Of a stretch of 40,872 nt of DNA, positions 1 through 7,358 are shown piece by piece. The notes under the pieces are model-generated. The model did not search any database. It was not told the DNA's origin and saw only the letters and a program-made list of their open reading frames with translations. Positions within the stretch are counted from its first letter, which is position 1. Every line of letters begins with the position of its first letter. The stretch is from an uncultured Erysipelotrichaceae bacterium (GTDB lineage Bacteria > Bacillota_I > Bacilli_A > Erysipelotrichales > Erysipelotrichaceae): contig CALVCY010000096.1 of assembly GCA_944326175.1 (NCBI GenBank), positions 1-40,872 of the forward strand, in the 5' to 3' direction. Position numbers and translations under genes: made by a program.

Positions 1-16
1 CAAGAATAAAGGAAAT

Positions 17-50
17 AGGCAGAACTGGTCAGACCAGATCTGCCTTTTTT
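17..50 (+). terminator. Rho-independent terminator of an upstream gene
   Basis: AGGCAGA (17-23) pairs with TCTGCCT (39-45), and an inner CTGGT/ACCAG helix continues the stem. A T tract follows to position 50. It separates an off-window gene from the operon that starts at 116. Confidence 0.85.
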
Positions 51-79
51 ATGCAATTTAGTCGCATATACGTTAGAAT
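51..79 (+). promoter_or_regulatory. Possible promoter of the 116-1252 gene
   Basis: TAGAAT at 74-79 is a fair -10 box about 36 bases before the start codon and just after a terminator. The -35 position (51-56) is a poor match, so this is a weak call. Confidence 0.3.
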
Positions 80-115
80 AAAGGCACTTTATAAGAAAAG
101 AAAGGACATTCACCT

Positions 116-1252
116 ATGTTTGAAAAACTGAGCAAGCTGTTGTTTGAAGACGAAGAAATCGACGACGAAGAATACGAAGACGACGAAGAATACGAAGATG
201 AAGAAGAGGAAGAACCGGTCGTAACCAAATCCAAGCGCAAGGGTGGCCTGTTTGGTCGTGGCAAAGGTGGCTTGTTGCATATCGATGATGATGAAGATGA
301 TGAATATGACGACGAAGATGACGATGATTTCATCCAACAGGCGCCGAAACGTCAATCATTAACAAAACCAAGCGCCACTGCAAGGGAAGCACAACCGGTC
401 CACAACGCTCCGAAATATCTCAAGAGTGAGCCGATCCCAGCTGCGAAATCCGTAAGCGAGCCGCAGGCAAGTGAGCAGACCGTCCGTCTGGCTAAGATCA
501 ACATGTCATCCACAGACATCAATGAAACGATCAAACCGACCAATAAGCAGGGCTTTGGTTTGGATGTCAAGGAGATCACTATTGCCGATGAATCACCCAA
601 AACCCGTGTGGTTTCGACCAATGAATCCCGTCCGGCCAATCCTTACGCTTCTAAATCCAATACACCGGTGGAAAAATCCAACGAATTCGGTGGTCGGGTC
701 ATCGAAGCCAAACCGGCTCGTAAACCTGTCGAAACCAGTACATCCTATGTTTTCCAGCCGGTGATCTCACCGATGTTTGGGATCAATGATCGCGAAAAGA
801 ATCGATTCGAAAAAGCGAGTGAACAGGTCCAGGCCACATTGGAACACCAAGCCGAATTGGCTTCCAAAGCCAGTGAGAGCAGTGAACCAGTCAGTAAGTT
901 TGGAACAGTACTGTCCCCGATGTATGGAACGGAGCGGATGCCGTTGACCAGCGCTGGTGCCAATGTGGAAACTATGGATGGTTCCATCAGTGCACCCATC
1001 GAATCGATGGAAGAATCCTCTTCTGTATCGGATTCCACCACTGCATCACCGACAGCTGTGCCTTATCAAAGTTTGGATGATCTGATCAAGGAAGGCAGAG
1101 CGGTCAGTACCAACAGTAATGTGGAAGCAACCAAAGCATTCCGTTTCGAAGATCTGCTCAGAGATGATGAACCAGAAAGCGACAAGACCGTTGAATCGGT
1201 CTATGCCGGAAAAGACTTGTTCTCATCCATGGATGAAACCACACATGAATAA
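116..1252 (+). CDS. Acidic disordered protein before murC, possible motor-less SftA-like N-terminal region
   Basis: The 378-residue protein has no recognisable enzymatic domain. It starts with a short amphipathic segment (MFEKLSKLLF), followed by an Asp/Glu tract (residues 11-33), a basic patch (KSKRKGGLFGRGKGG, 38-52), a second Asp/Glu tract (56-71) and a long Pro/Ser/Thr-rich region. Two copies of a short motif stand out: VISPMFG at 216-222 and VLSPMYG at 265-271. From memory, Bacillus SftA (a soluble FtsK-type DNA translocase encoded near murC) has an acidic N-terminal tail with SP-I/V-F/Y-G motifs, so this may be the equivalent region without the ATPase motor. The gene overlaps murC by 8 bases (ATGAATAA), which suggests translational coupling. 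The start at 116 follows AAAGGA. A role in division or chromosome segregation is an inference from position and motif only. Confidence 0.75.
   Translation: MFEKLSKLLFEDEEIDDEEYEDDEEYEDEEEEEPVVTKSKRKGGLFGRGKGGLLHIDDDEDDEYDDEDDDDFIQQAPKRQSLTKPSATAREAQPVHNAPKYLKSEPIPAAKSVSEPQASEQTVRLAKINMSSTDINETIKPTNKQGFGLDVKEITIADESPKTRVVSTNESRPANPYASKSNTPVEKSNEFGGRVIEAKPARKPVETSTSYVFQPVISPMFGINDREKNRFEKASEQVQATLEHQAELASKASESSEPVSKFGTVLSPMYGTERMPLTSAGANVETMDGSISAPIESMEESSSVSDSTTASPTAVPYQSLDDLIKEGRAVSTNSNVEATKAFRFEDLLRDDEPESDKTVESVYAGKDLFSSMDETTHE
161..196 (+). repeat. Tandem 18-bp repeat, two copies
   Basis: GACGACGAAGAATACGAA occurs twice back to back (161-178 and 179-196), coding for DDEEYE twice. It lies in the acidic tract of the 116-1252 protein and may be length-variable through slippage. 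Confidence 0.85.
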
Positions 1253-2561
1253 AACACGACCGATTTTCTTTATCGGTATCAAAGGGACCGGCATGGCCGC
1301 TTTGGCGGGTATGCTTTCCGATATGGGATATACCGTCAGTGGTTCAGATCTAACACGACACTTTTTTACCGAAGAACCTTTGATCCAACGCAATATCCCC
1401 ATTTATCCTTTTGATACGCATCGAATCGAAGATGGTTCGATGGTGATCATCGGCAATGCATTTGCGGATGATTTTAAAGAAGTGGCCAACGCGCGAAGCA
1501 ATGCGACATTGACGTGTTTGCGTTACCATGAGTTTTTAGGCCATTTCATGGCGGGTTATACCAGTTTTTCCGTTGCCGGCAGTCATGGTAAAACCACTAC
1601 GACCGGAATGTTGCAATGCATGCTCAATGCCAAATATCCTACTGGCTATATCATTGGTGACGGGAGTGGGCATATGGATGAAAATGCGACCCATTTCGTA
1701 TTGGAATCTTGTGAGTTCCGTCGTCATTTTCTGGCCTATCATCCGCAATATGCCATCATTACCAATATGGATCTCGATCATGTCGATTATTTCCATGATG
1801 AGGCCGATTATCGCCACGCTTATGAACAGTTCGCGACCCAATGTGGACAGATCGTCGCATGCGGGGATGATCCCAATGTCAAAGTGGCGAATTTAGGTGA
1901 TCATGTGGTGACTTATGGTTTTGAAAAAACCAATGACTATATCATCACTATCGCATCGGCCGATCATAACCATACGGTATTCATGGTCAAAGGGGAAAAC
2001 AAGCGTGGCACGTTCGATCTTCCGTTTGTTGGCAATCATCTGATCCTTGATTGTACGGCATGTATCGTGATGGGATGGTTGATCGGGATGGATAACGCCA
2101 CCATCAGCGATGGTTTACATCATTTCCATGGTGAAAAACGTCGCTTTGTGGTCGAACAGATCAATGACAACATCATCGTAGATGATTATGCCCATCATCC
2201 AACGGAGATCGCTGTCACCATCGATGCTGCGAAAGCTCGTTTTCCGCATCGAAAGATCGTGGCCATCTACAAACCACATCGCGCTTCTCGAATCGTTTAT
2301 TTTCGTGATCAGTTCGTCAACGCATTGACCAAAGCAGATCAAGTATACGTTTGTGAGTTCACCTCGATCGATGATCAGGATGATCCGCGTTGTACCAGTA
2401 TTTCCTATTTGTCCGATCATATCGATGGTTGCACCATCGTCACCGAAGACCAAAAGGGTGGAGCGTTATTGGCCAAAGAAGCTCCATGTGTGTATCTATT
2501 TTTAAGCAGTAAAGATATCTATCATTTGGAAGAATATCTGAAAAACGCATTAAAACGCTGA
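1245..2561 (+). CDS. murC: UDP-N-acetylmuramate--L-alanine ligase MurC
   Basis: This cytoplasmic ATP-dependent ligase adds L-alanine to UDP-MurNAc, the first amino acid of the peptidoglycan stem peptide. The 438-residue protein begins with the UDP-binding Rossmann motif (GIKGTGMAALAGMLSDMG, residues 11-28). The Mur ligase ATP loop GSHGKTTTT is at 112-120, and the central and C-terminal Mur ligase domains follow (for example DDYAHHPTEI, a typical MurC segment). ATG 1245 is chosen because family homology starts there; reading can extend upstream in this frame only into the previous gene. It overlaps the stop of the acidic protein gene by 8 bases. Length is normal for the family. The hairpin at 2581 probably ends the transcript. 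Confidence 0.95.
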   Translation: MNKTRPIFFIGIKGTGMAALAGMLSDMGYTVSGSDLTRHFFTEEPLIQRNIPIYPFDTHRIEDGSMVIIGNAFADDFKEVANARSNATLTCLRYHEFLGHFMAGYTSFSVAGSHGKTTTTGMLQCMLNAKYPTGYIIGDGSGHMDENATHFVLESCEFRRHFLAYHPQYAIITNMDLDHVDYFHDEADYRHAYEQFATQCGQIVACGDDPNVKVANLGDHVVTYGFEKTNDYIITIASADHNHTVFMVKGENKRGTFDLPFVGNHLILDCTACIVMGWLIGMDNATISDGLHHFHGEKRRFVVEQINDNIIVDDYAHHPTEIAVTIDAAKARFPHRKIVAIYKPHRASRIVYFRDQFVNALTKADQVYVCEFTSIDDQDDPRCTSISYLSDHIDGCTIVTEDQKGGALLAKEAPCVYLFLSSKDIYHLEEYLKNALKR

Positions 2562-2580
2562 TCGTGACTACTATTCATGG

Positions 2581-2619
2581 ATATGGGCGAGATTCGAACC
2601 GAATAAATCTCGCCCATAT
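2581..2619 (+). terminator. Hairpin terminator after murC
   Basis: ATATGGGCGAGATT (2581-2594) pairs perfectly with AATCTCGCCCATAT (2606-2619). The stem is strong, but the T run after it is poor (TTACTTAC), so termination efficiency is uncertain. Confidence 0.65.
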
Positions 2620-2706
2620 TTACTTACAGGCGAGGGTAAAATGCAGTCAATCCGTGCGTGTCAAAATGTGGATCAACAAAATTTTTGAAAAAAATTCAAA
2701 AAGTGC

Positions 2707-2735
2707 TTGCACACATCCGCAACCTTTTGTATATT
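2707..2735 (+). promoter_or_regulatory. Sigma-A type promoter of tRNA-Gly
   Basis: TTGCAC (2707-2712) and TATATT (2730-2735) are 17 bases apart. Predicted transcription starts about 6 bases before the mature tRNA. Confidence 0.8.
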
Positions 2736-2747
2736 AGTACTCGCGAT

Positions 2748-2822
2748 GCAGGTGTAGTTCAACGGTTAGAACGAGTCCTTGCCAAGGATTAGATGGCGGT
2801 TCGATTCCGCTCACTTGCTCCA
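2748..2822 (+). tRNA. tRNA-Gly (GCC anticodon)
   Basis: A full cloverleaf can be drawn. The acceptor stem GCAGGTG pairs with CACTTGC, the anticodon stem is AGTCC/GGATT with loop TTGCCAA giving anticodon GCC, the T-arm contains GGTTCGATTCC, and CCA is encoded at 2820-2822. It reads GGC and GGU codons. It stands alone between its own promoter and terminator. Confidence 0.95.
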
Positions 2823-2835
2823 GAATGAATCTTAC

Positions 2836-2862
2836 AAGGTATCGAGTCTCGATACCTTTTCT
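2836..2862 (+). terminator. Terminator of tRNA-Gly
   Basis: AAGGTATCG (2836-2844) pairs with CGATACCTT (2850-2858) around a 5-base loop, followed by a T-rich tract. Confidence 0.85.
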
Positions 2863-2909
2863 GTTTTACTCCGTGTTTGTCAGACGGCCCCGAAATCGTG
2901 CATTATTCT

Positions 2910-2937
2910 TTGAAAATATTTTCATTTGCTTTATACT
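2910..2937 (+). promoter_or_regulatory. Promoter of the ytxG-ytxH-ccpA-like unit
   Basis: TTGAAA (2910-2915) and TATACT (2932-2937) are 16 bases apart. An AAGGAG ribosome site and ATG 2957 follow. No later terminator interrupts the run to the regulator gene at 4008. Confidence 0.7.
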
Positions 2938-2956
2938 AATAGCCAAGGAGATAGTA

Positions 2957-3268
2957 ATGGATGCTTTACTCTATGATTTGAAACTCGTGGCTCAGCAGTT
3001 GATCCCGATCGTGATCGTGATCGTTTTGATCATCCTGGCAGTCGCGTTGTTTCGATTAGGTAAACTGTTTTCCAGCGGGATCGATACCTTGACATCCCTA
3101 AAAGGGAGTATCCGACTAGTTGAAAAATCACTGGATAAAGCACAGGCACCATTGGATACGTTGGTCAAACTCAGCCATACCGTCGATGGGGCCCACGATT
3201 CTGCTGTCAATCTGGTCGCCGATACCAAGGCTGCGTTTCGTAAATCCAAAAACGACACTCAATCTTAA
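2957..3268 (+). CDS. DUF948 / YtxG-like membrane-anchored protein
   Basis: The 103-residue protein has one hydrophobic segment (about residues 15-34, PIVIVIVLIILAVALF), then a helical soluble tail, as in the DUF948 (YtxG/YoxC) family. The family has no defined biochemical activity. In Bacillus ytxG sits between murC and ytxH in a general stress unit, and the same order is found here. I chose ATG 2957 over upstream codons in the same frame because AAGGAG lies 6 bases before it, the predicted -10 is at 2932-2937, and the upstream extension would run through the tRNA terminator. Confidence 0.75.
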   Translation: MDALLYDLKLVAQQLIPIVIVIVLIILAVALFRLGKLFSSGIDTLTSLKGSIRLVEKSLDKAQAPLDTLVKLSHTVDGAHDSAVNLVADTKAAFRKSKNDTQS

Positions 3269-3306
3269 GTAAACAAGGGGTTTGCTAAGTAAAGGAGGTT
3301 GCAATT

Positions 3307-3996
3307 ATGGCAACAGAAAAAGAAAAACAGACCATCGATGAGATCGAAAAGACCGTAGAAGAATTGCGTCGCAAAATCGAATCATTGACTCAAAAAGACA
3401 ACCCAAACGTTGCTCAAAGCGACAATGACGGCATCAAAGTGGAGTATCAGGATGAGTTCAACATCCCGCATTTCGATAATGAGGCCAAAGTGGAAACGAA
3501 CGCTAAAACGGATGCGGAACCACTCAAAGATGTCGCCGGTAATGTCATGGATATGTTAGGCAAAGGGTTTGATACCGTCAAATCCGCGGTCAATGATTTC
3601 ACGCATGATCCCAAAGTCGCCGATACCATGGACAAAGTGCGTGCCAATTCTTTGAAAGCGTTGGATCAACTCAAAGAAACATTGTCCGATCTGAAGACCA
3701 ATCCCAATGTCACCAATGCCGCAGACAAAGCCAATGACGCATTCAAGGACACCATGAAGAAAGTGAATGGCTTCGTTTCAACGGGCATGGATAAGATCAA
3801 TGCCAATCCGGATGCGAAAAAAGTACTGGATTTTGCCAGTGATTCCTTTAAGAAAGCCTCGGATGCCGTTAATGACTTCGTTTCCAGCGAGCCTGTCCAA
3901 ATCGCTTTAGACAAAGCCAAGGACGGTGCGGTCAACGCCACCCAGGCACTGGCCGATTTTGTCAAAAAAACTCTCAAACCTGAAGATAAGGAATAG
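3307..3996 (+). CDS. Helical repeat protein, YtxH-like by position
   Basis: This 229-residue, highly charged protein is predicted to be almost entirely amphipathic helix. Segments resembling each other recur with spacing of a few tens of residues (for example FDTVKSAVNDFTHDPKVADTM, then FKDTMKKVNGF, then FKKASDAVNDFVSSEPVQIAL), recalling apolipoprotein- or LEA-like repeats. It has no signal peptide or membrane helix. AAAGGAGG gives a strong ribosome site. It follows the DUF948-like gene by 38 bases and precedes the ccpA-like gene by 11, so the three are probably co-transcribed. In Bacillus this slot holds ytxH, a small stress protein with a similar helical tail; sequence homology to YtxH is not certain. 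A surface- or envelope-associated stress role is inference. Confidence 0.7.
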   Translation: MATEKEKQTIDEIEKTVEELRRKIESLTQKDNPNVAQSDNDGIKVEYQDEFNIPHFDNEAKVETNAKTDAEPLKDVAGNVMDMLGKGFDTVKSAVNDFTHDPKVADTMDKVRANSLKALDQLKETLSDLKTNPNVTNAADKANDAFKDTMKKVNGFVSTGMDKINANPDAKKVLDFASDSFKKASDAVNDFVSSEPVQIALDKAKDGAVNATQALADFVKKTLKPEDKE

Positions 3997-4007
3997 AAGG
4001 ATAGCAT

Positions 4008-5006
4008 ATGAAGCGAGTAACGATATACGATGTAGCAAAAGAAGCCAATGTTTCACTGGCTACCGTGTCTCGTGTAATTAATGGTTCTTCCGTGGTGAAA
4101 GAGCCCACTCGCAAAAAGGTACAACAAGCAATCGAAAAACTCGGTTACAAGCCCAACGCCCTGGCTCAGGGTCTGGCTTTACAGAAAACGACCACCATTG
4201 GTCTCGTTGTCCCTGAAGCGGGATTTAATTACATCGGACAGATCCTCAACGGATTGCTGGATGTGGCAAAGATCTATCACTATTCGATCATTTTGCATAC
4301 CACAACTGCTGGATTGAATGATCTGAACGATGTGGTCGAGACATTGCTGAAAAGTCATGTGGATGGTGTGATCATTTTCAATGACAAGAGTGAATTGGAA
4401 AGTTACCAATTGCTGCAGAAATACGGTATACCCATCGTGGTGATCGGCAGCAAGGTCAGTGGCGATAAGATCGCTAGCGTCTATATGGATATGGTGGCTG
4501 CGACCTACCAGGTCGCCGGCATGTATGCCAAAGCGGGCATCAAAGATGTCATCATCCTGGAAGATCGCCGTAATCCGCAAATCTCGCAGGCGATGAAAGA
4601 AGGGGCGACCAAAGCTTTCGAGGAAGTCGGCAAAGCGTATAACGGATTTATCCGTATTCCACCAAACTGTCGTTCGACCTTTACATTTTTGAAGGAATAT
4701 CTTTCCGCAAAGCGCCATTCGGTAATGATCGCGCATCGTGATTCTCAAGCGATGGCGATCTGCAATGCCGCGCGCGAATGCGGCTTGAAAGTGCCAGAAG
4801 ATATCGAGGTCGTGTGCATGTATGACAGCAAGTACAATTCGATGTACCGACCACAGATTTCTGCTATTGCTTTCCCAAGCTATGATATTGGTGCAGTGAG
4901 CATGCGGTTGATGACCAAGATGCTCAAAGATGAACCGATCGATAACAAAACGATCGAACTTGGTTTCATCTATACACCGCGTCAATCGACAAAACACGAA
5001 CGTTAA
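4008..5006 (+). CDS. ccpA: LacI-family regulator, probable catabolite control protein CcpA
   Basis: The 332-residue protein has an N-terminal LacI helix-turn-helix (TIYDVAKEANVSLATVSRVING, about residues 4-25) and a hinge helix (NALAQGLALQKTTTIGLV) very close to CcpA. A periplasmic-binding-protein-like effector domain follows. CcpA with Ser-phosphorylated HPr binds cre sites to repress or activate carbon-use genes. Its place between ytxGH-like genes and tyrS matches Bacillus ccpA, which supports the assignment over a sugar-specific LacI regulator; there is no sugar operon beside it. A perfect cre consensus lies at 13126, a possible target. It sits 11 bases after the preceding gene with no promoter visible between them. 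Confidence 0.8.
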   Translation: MKRVTIYDVAKEANVSLATVSRVINGSSVVKEPTRKKVQQAIEKLGYKPNALAQGLALQKTTTIGLVVPEAGFNYIGQILNGLLDVAKIYHYSIILHTTTAGLNDLNDVVETLLKSHVDGVIIFNDKSELESYQLLQKYGIPIVVIGSKVSGDKIASVYMDMVAATYQVAGMYAKAGIKDVIILEDRRNPQISQAMKEGATKAFEEVGKAYNGFIRIPPNCRSTFTFLKEYLSAKRHSVMIAHRDSQAMAICNAARECGLKVPEDIEVVCMYDSKYNSMYRPQISAIAFPSYDIGAVSMRLMTKMLKDEPIDNKTIELGFIYTPRQSTKHER

Positions 5007-5008
5007 CG

Positions 5009-5220
5009 GTGCGAATCCACTAGCCTATACATACGTGGTCAAACCAGAAACATCGCGGGTGATGCAAGCGATGCCACAGGATAGGTGAATTACAGCGCAC
5101 ATCAGTTCGTTCAGGGCAGCGTCCCTGTTATCAACCGCGATGAGTGGATGTGAGTCGACACATCAATAAAGGTGGTAACGCGCACGGTCGTCCTTTAGAA
5201 TGGATGGCGGTGCGCGTTTT
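5009..5220 (+). promoter_or_regulatory. T-box leader of tyrS, specifier UAC (Tyr)
   Basis: The T-box core AAAGGTGGTAACGCG is at 5168-5182. The terminator stem ACGCGCAC (5178-5185) / GTGCGCGT (5210-5217) with a T run overlaps it, giving the usual antiterminator switch. In Stem I, GTGCG (5009-5013) pairs with CGCAC (5096-5100) and CCTAT (5024-5028) with ATAGG (5081-5085). The 3' side of the internal loop is TGAATTACAG, with TAC at 5091-5093 as specifier. Uncharged tRNA-Tyr should allow readthrough. No promoter is clear upstream, so transcripts may start within or before the ccpA-like gene. Confidence 0.9.
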
Positions 5221-5262
5221 TATATCACAAAAAGTCAAAATAGTAGGAGGAATAAAGAAATC

Positions 5263-6510
5263 ATGAATTTTTATGAAGAATTGCAATGGCGAGGTTTGAT
5301 CAAGGATGCCATTGATATCGACACTCTGAAAGATCGCATCAATGAGCCGTTGACGTGTTATTGCGGATTTGATCCAACGGCTGATTCCTTGCATATCGGT
5401 CACTTACAGCAGATCGCGTTGTTGAAACGTTATCAAAAAGCCGGACATCGCGTCATCGCGTTATGTGGTGGTGCCACCGGCATGATCGGTGACCCGCGTC
5501 CAACGACCGAACGCAAATTGCTCACCGCTGATCAGATTGCTCATAATGCCGAATGCATCAAGCAACAATTGTCCCATTTTATTGACTTTAGCGATGGTGC
5601 GGCCATTTTGGAAAACAATGTCAATTGGCTGGGTGAATTGAATCTTATCGATTTTTTACGGGATTATGGTAAGTTCTTCAATGTCAATTACATGATCAAC
5701 AAAGATACCATCGCCAGACGACTGGAAACCGGCATTTCCTTTACAGAATTCACCTATACCATCTTGCAGGCAATCGATTTCTATCACTTATATAAGACGT
5801 ATGATTGCATCCTGCAGATCGGTGGTTCTGACCAATGGGGCAATTTGGTTTCCGGGTGTGATTTGATCCGTAAGATGTGTGGGGAAAATGCCAAAGTTTA
5901 TGGTGTCACCAGTCCATTGATCACCAAAAGCGATGGTAGTAAATTCGGTAAAAGTGAAGGTGGCAATATCTGGTTGGATCCTAAACGCACTTCGCCCTAT
6001 GAATTCTATCAATTCTGGATCAATGTCTCCGATGCAGATGTCATCACCTTGTTGAAACGGTTGAGTTTTAGAAGTGTGGAAGAGATCATGGCATTGGAAG
6101 AATCCATGAAAACACATCCAGAATCGCGTGCTGCCCAAAAAGCACTGGCTGCGGAATTGACAGAAATGGTCCATGGCACAGCTGGTTTGACCAGTGCATT
6201 GAAAATCACCGACACCTTTTTCAGTGGTAGTTTCGATGCGTTGAATGAAGATGAACTCAATCAGGGTATTGCGAGTATGCATACCAGCGAGATCTGTGAA
6301 GGGACCAGTTTGATCGATGCATTGGTCGATAGCAAGATCGTTCCCAGTAAACGCGAAGTGCGTCAGCTTTTGAAAACCAATAGCATCCGGGTCAATGGTA
6401 AGGTTGTGGATGATGAAACCATGCCGTTGGATCGATCCAACAGTCTTTATGGAAAATTCGTCATCCGTAAAGGTAAGAAAAATTACTTTGTTTTAGTGTT
6501 AAACGGGTAG
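5263..6510 (+). CDS. tyrS: Tyrosyl-tRNA synthetase
   Basis: This class I synthetase charges tRNA-Tyr. The 415-residue protein carries the HIGH signature (DSLHIGHL, HIGH at residues 44-47), the KMSKS-type loop KFGKS (227-231) and a C-terminal S4 RNA-binding domain (SKREVRQLLKTNSIRVNGKVV). Length and order are typical of the bacterial TyrS1 form. ATG 5263 is chosen because AGGAGG (5245-5250) precedes it and homology begins with the usual FYEELQWRGL; upstream in-frame codons fall in the T-box terminator. It is regulated by the preceding T-box. The next gene begins 11 bases after the stop. Confidence 0.97.
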   Translation: MNFYEELQWRGLIKDAIDIDTLKDRINEPLTCYCGFDPTADSLHIGHLQQIALLKRYQKAGHRVIALCGGATGMIGDPRPTTERKLLTADQIAHNAECIKQQLSHFIDFSDGAAILENNVNWLGELNLIDFLRDYGKFFNVNYMINKDTIARRLETGISFTEFTYTILQAIDFYHLYKTYDCILQIGGSDQWGNLVSGCDLIRKMCGENAKVYGVTSPLITKSDGSKFGKSEGGNIWLDPKRTSPYEFYQFWINVSDADVITLLKRLSFRSVEEIMALEESMKTHPESRAAQKALAAELTEMVHGTAGLTSALKITDTFFSGSFDALNEDELNQGIASMHTSEICEGTSLIDALVDSKIVPSKREVRQLLKTNSIRVNGKVVDDETMPLDRSNSLYGKFVIRKGKKNYFVLVLNG

Positions 6511-6521
6511 TGGTTCGAAAC

Positions 6522-7232
6522 ATGAATTATTATGATGAAACCATCGATACGATCCAACGATCGATTGATGCCAATGATCTGTCCAAAGCCAAAGCCATGC
6601 TGGATGAAGAATTGGCCATGCCCTATATTCCCAATCAAGCACAGCAAAAATTTCAGGAATTGCTCAAAGAAGTGCAATATCGCTTATCGGATCGTGATGA
6701 TTCAAGTCAATCCATGGATCTGAACCATATCGAATCGTATTTGTTCAGTAAAGATTTCGATCAACAAGATCACGCGTTGGCATTGTTGGAACGTTGCAAT
6801 GTCCGTCAATATCTACCATTGATCCAAAAATTCCTCAACGATCCTAACGCGGATGCATCGACCAAAACCGCATTGCTGCATATTCTCTTGGCCCAACAGG
6901 TCAATGGTCGATTCGATGTGGTCAAAAACGGGACCACGTTATCCGTTGATCTGACCACATTAAAACCGCTGGATCGTGATGACAATGCATATACCCAGAT
7001 CTGTATATGGATCGAGCGCTTATTTGCGGATAATGCCGCATTATCCCAACTGTTAACTCAATGGGCATGGGATCTTTTAGTATCCATCTATCCGATTACT
7101 TTGACCAGTGAGAACGACATCGATCTATTGATGCATCGATTGATCGATGCGGCCGTCCAACAATTTGATTTAGACCAAACCACGCTTTTGAACGATTACA
7201 CCACCCTAAAAAAACAACATAAAATCCATTAA
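6522..7232 (+). CDS. DUF3196-like helical (TPR-type) protein
   Basis: The 236-residue protein begins NYYDETIDTIQRSIDANDLSKAKAMLDEELAMPYIP, which matches my recollection of the DUF3196 family: all-helical proteins of unknown function with a TPR-like fold, found in Firmicutes. The rest is helical with no membrane segment or signal peptide, so it is cytoplasmic. It starts 11 bases after tyrS and is probably translated from the same T-box controlled mRNA. GTG at 6510, overlapping the tyrS stop by one base, is an alternative start; neither start has a strong ribosome site. Confidence 0.65.
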   Translation: MNYYDETIDTIQRSIDANDLSKAKAMLDEELAMPYIPNQAQQKFQELLKEVQYRLSDRDDSSQSMDLNHIESYLFSKDFDQQDHALALLERCNVRQYLPLIQKFLNDPNADASTKTALLHILLAQQVNGRFDVVKNGTTLSVDLTTLKPLDRDDNAYTQICIWIERLFADNAALSQLLTQWAWDLLVSIYPITLTSENDIDLLMHRLIDAAVQQFDLDQTTLLNDYTTLKKQHKIH

Positions 7233-7236
7233 AATG

Positions 7237-7263
7237 TTAGCAATCTCTTGACAGGAGTGCTAA
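7237..7263 (+). promoter_or_regulatory. CIRCE operator (HrcA site) upstream of tig
   Basis: TTAGCAATC (7237-7245), nine bases, then GAGTGCTAA (7255-7263). This is the CIRCE inverted repeat with one mismatch in the left arm (consensus TTAGCACTC-N9-GAGTGCTAA). TTGACA, a perfect -35 hexamer, lies in the spacer (7248-7253), though no good -10 is found 17 bases later. Confidence 0.85.
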
Positions 7264-7306
7264 ACTAAAATCACCGTGTAAATACGGGATGGTTTATCAT
7301 AGCCAA

Positions 7307-7337
7307 AACCCGGTGGTATTGATATAATACGCGGGTT
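7307..7337 (+). promoter_or_regulatory. Extended -10 promoter of tig inside a dyad
   Basis: TGATATAAT (7320-7328) is a perfect TGnTATAAT extended -10. It sits at the centre of a nested dyad: AACCCG (7307-7312) with CGGGTT (7332-7337), and GTATT (7316-7320) with AATAC (7326-7330). The dyad could be an operator or a coincidence. Confidence 0.6.
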
Positions 7338-7358
7338 GAAATAAGGAGACACAAATCA

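Noticed and set aside
161..330. CRISPR or satellite-like array suggested by repetitive GA-rich DNA
   Set aside because: The repetition comes from Asp/Glu codons in an open frame; there are only two perfect 18-bp units and no spacers.
4179..4997. Long open frame (272 codons) on the - strand
   Set aside because: It is fully antisense to the ccpA-like gene, has no ribosome site and gives a protein rich in His, Phe and Ile with no family resemblance. It is a shadow frame caused by codon usage.
7248..7271. TTGACA in the CIRCE spacer with TAAAAT downstream as a promoter
   Set aside because: The spacing to TAAAAT (7266-7271) is only 12 bases, too short for a normal promoter; the extended -10 at 7320 is better.
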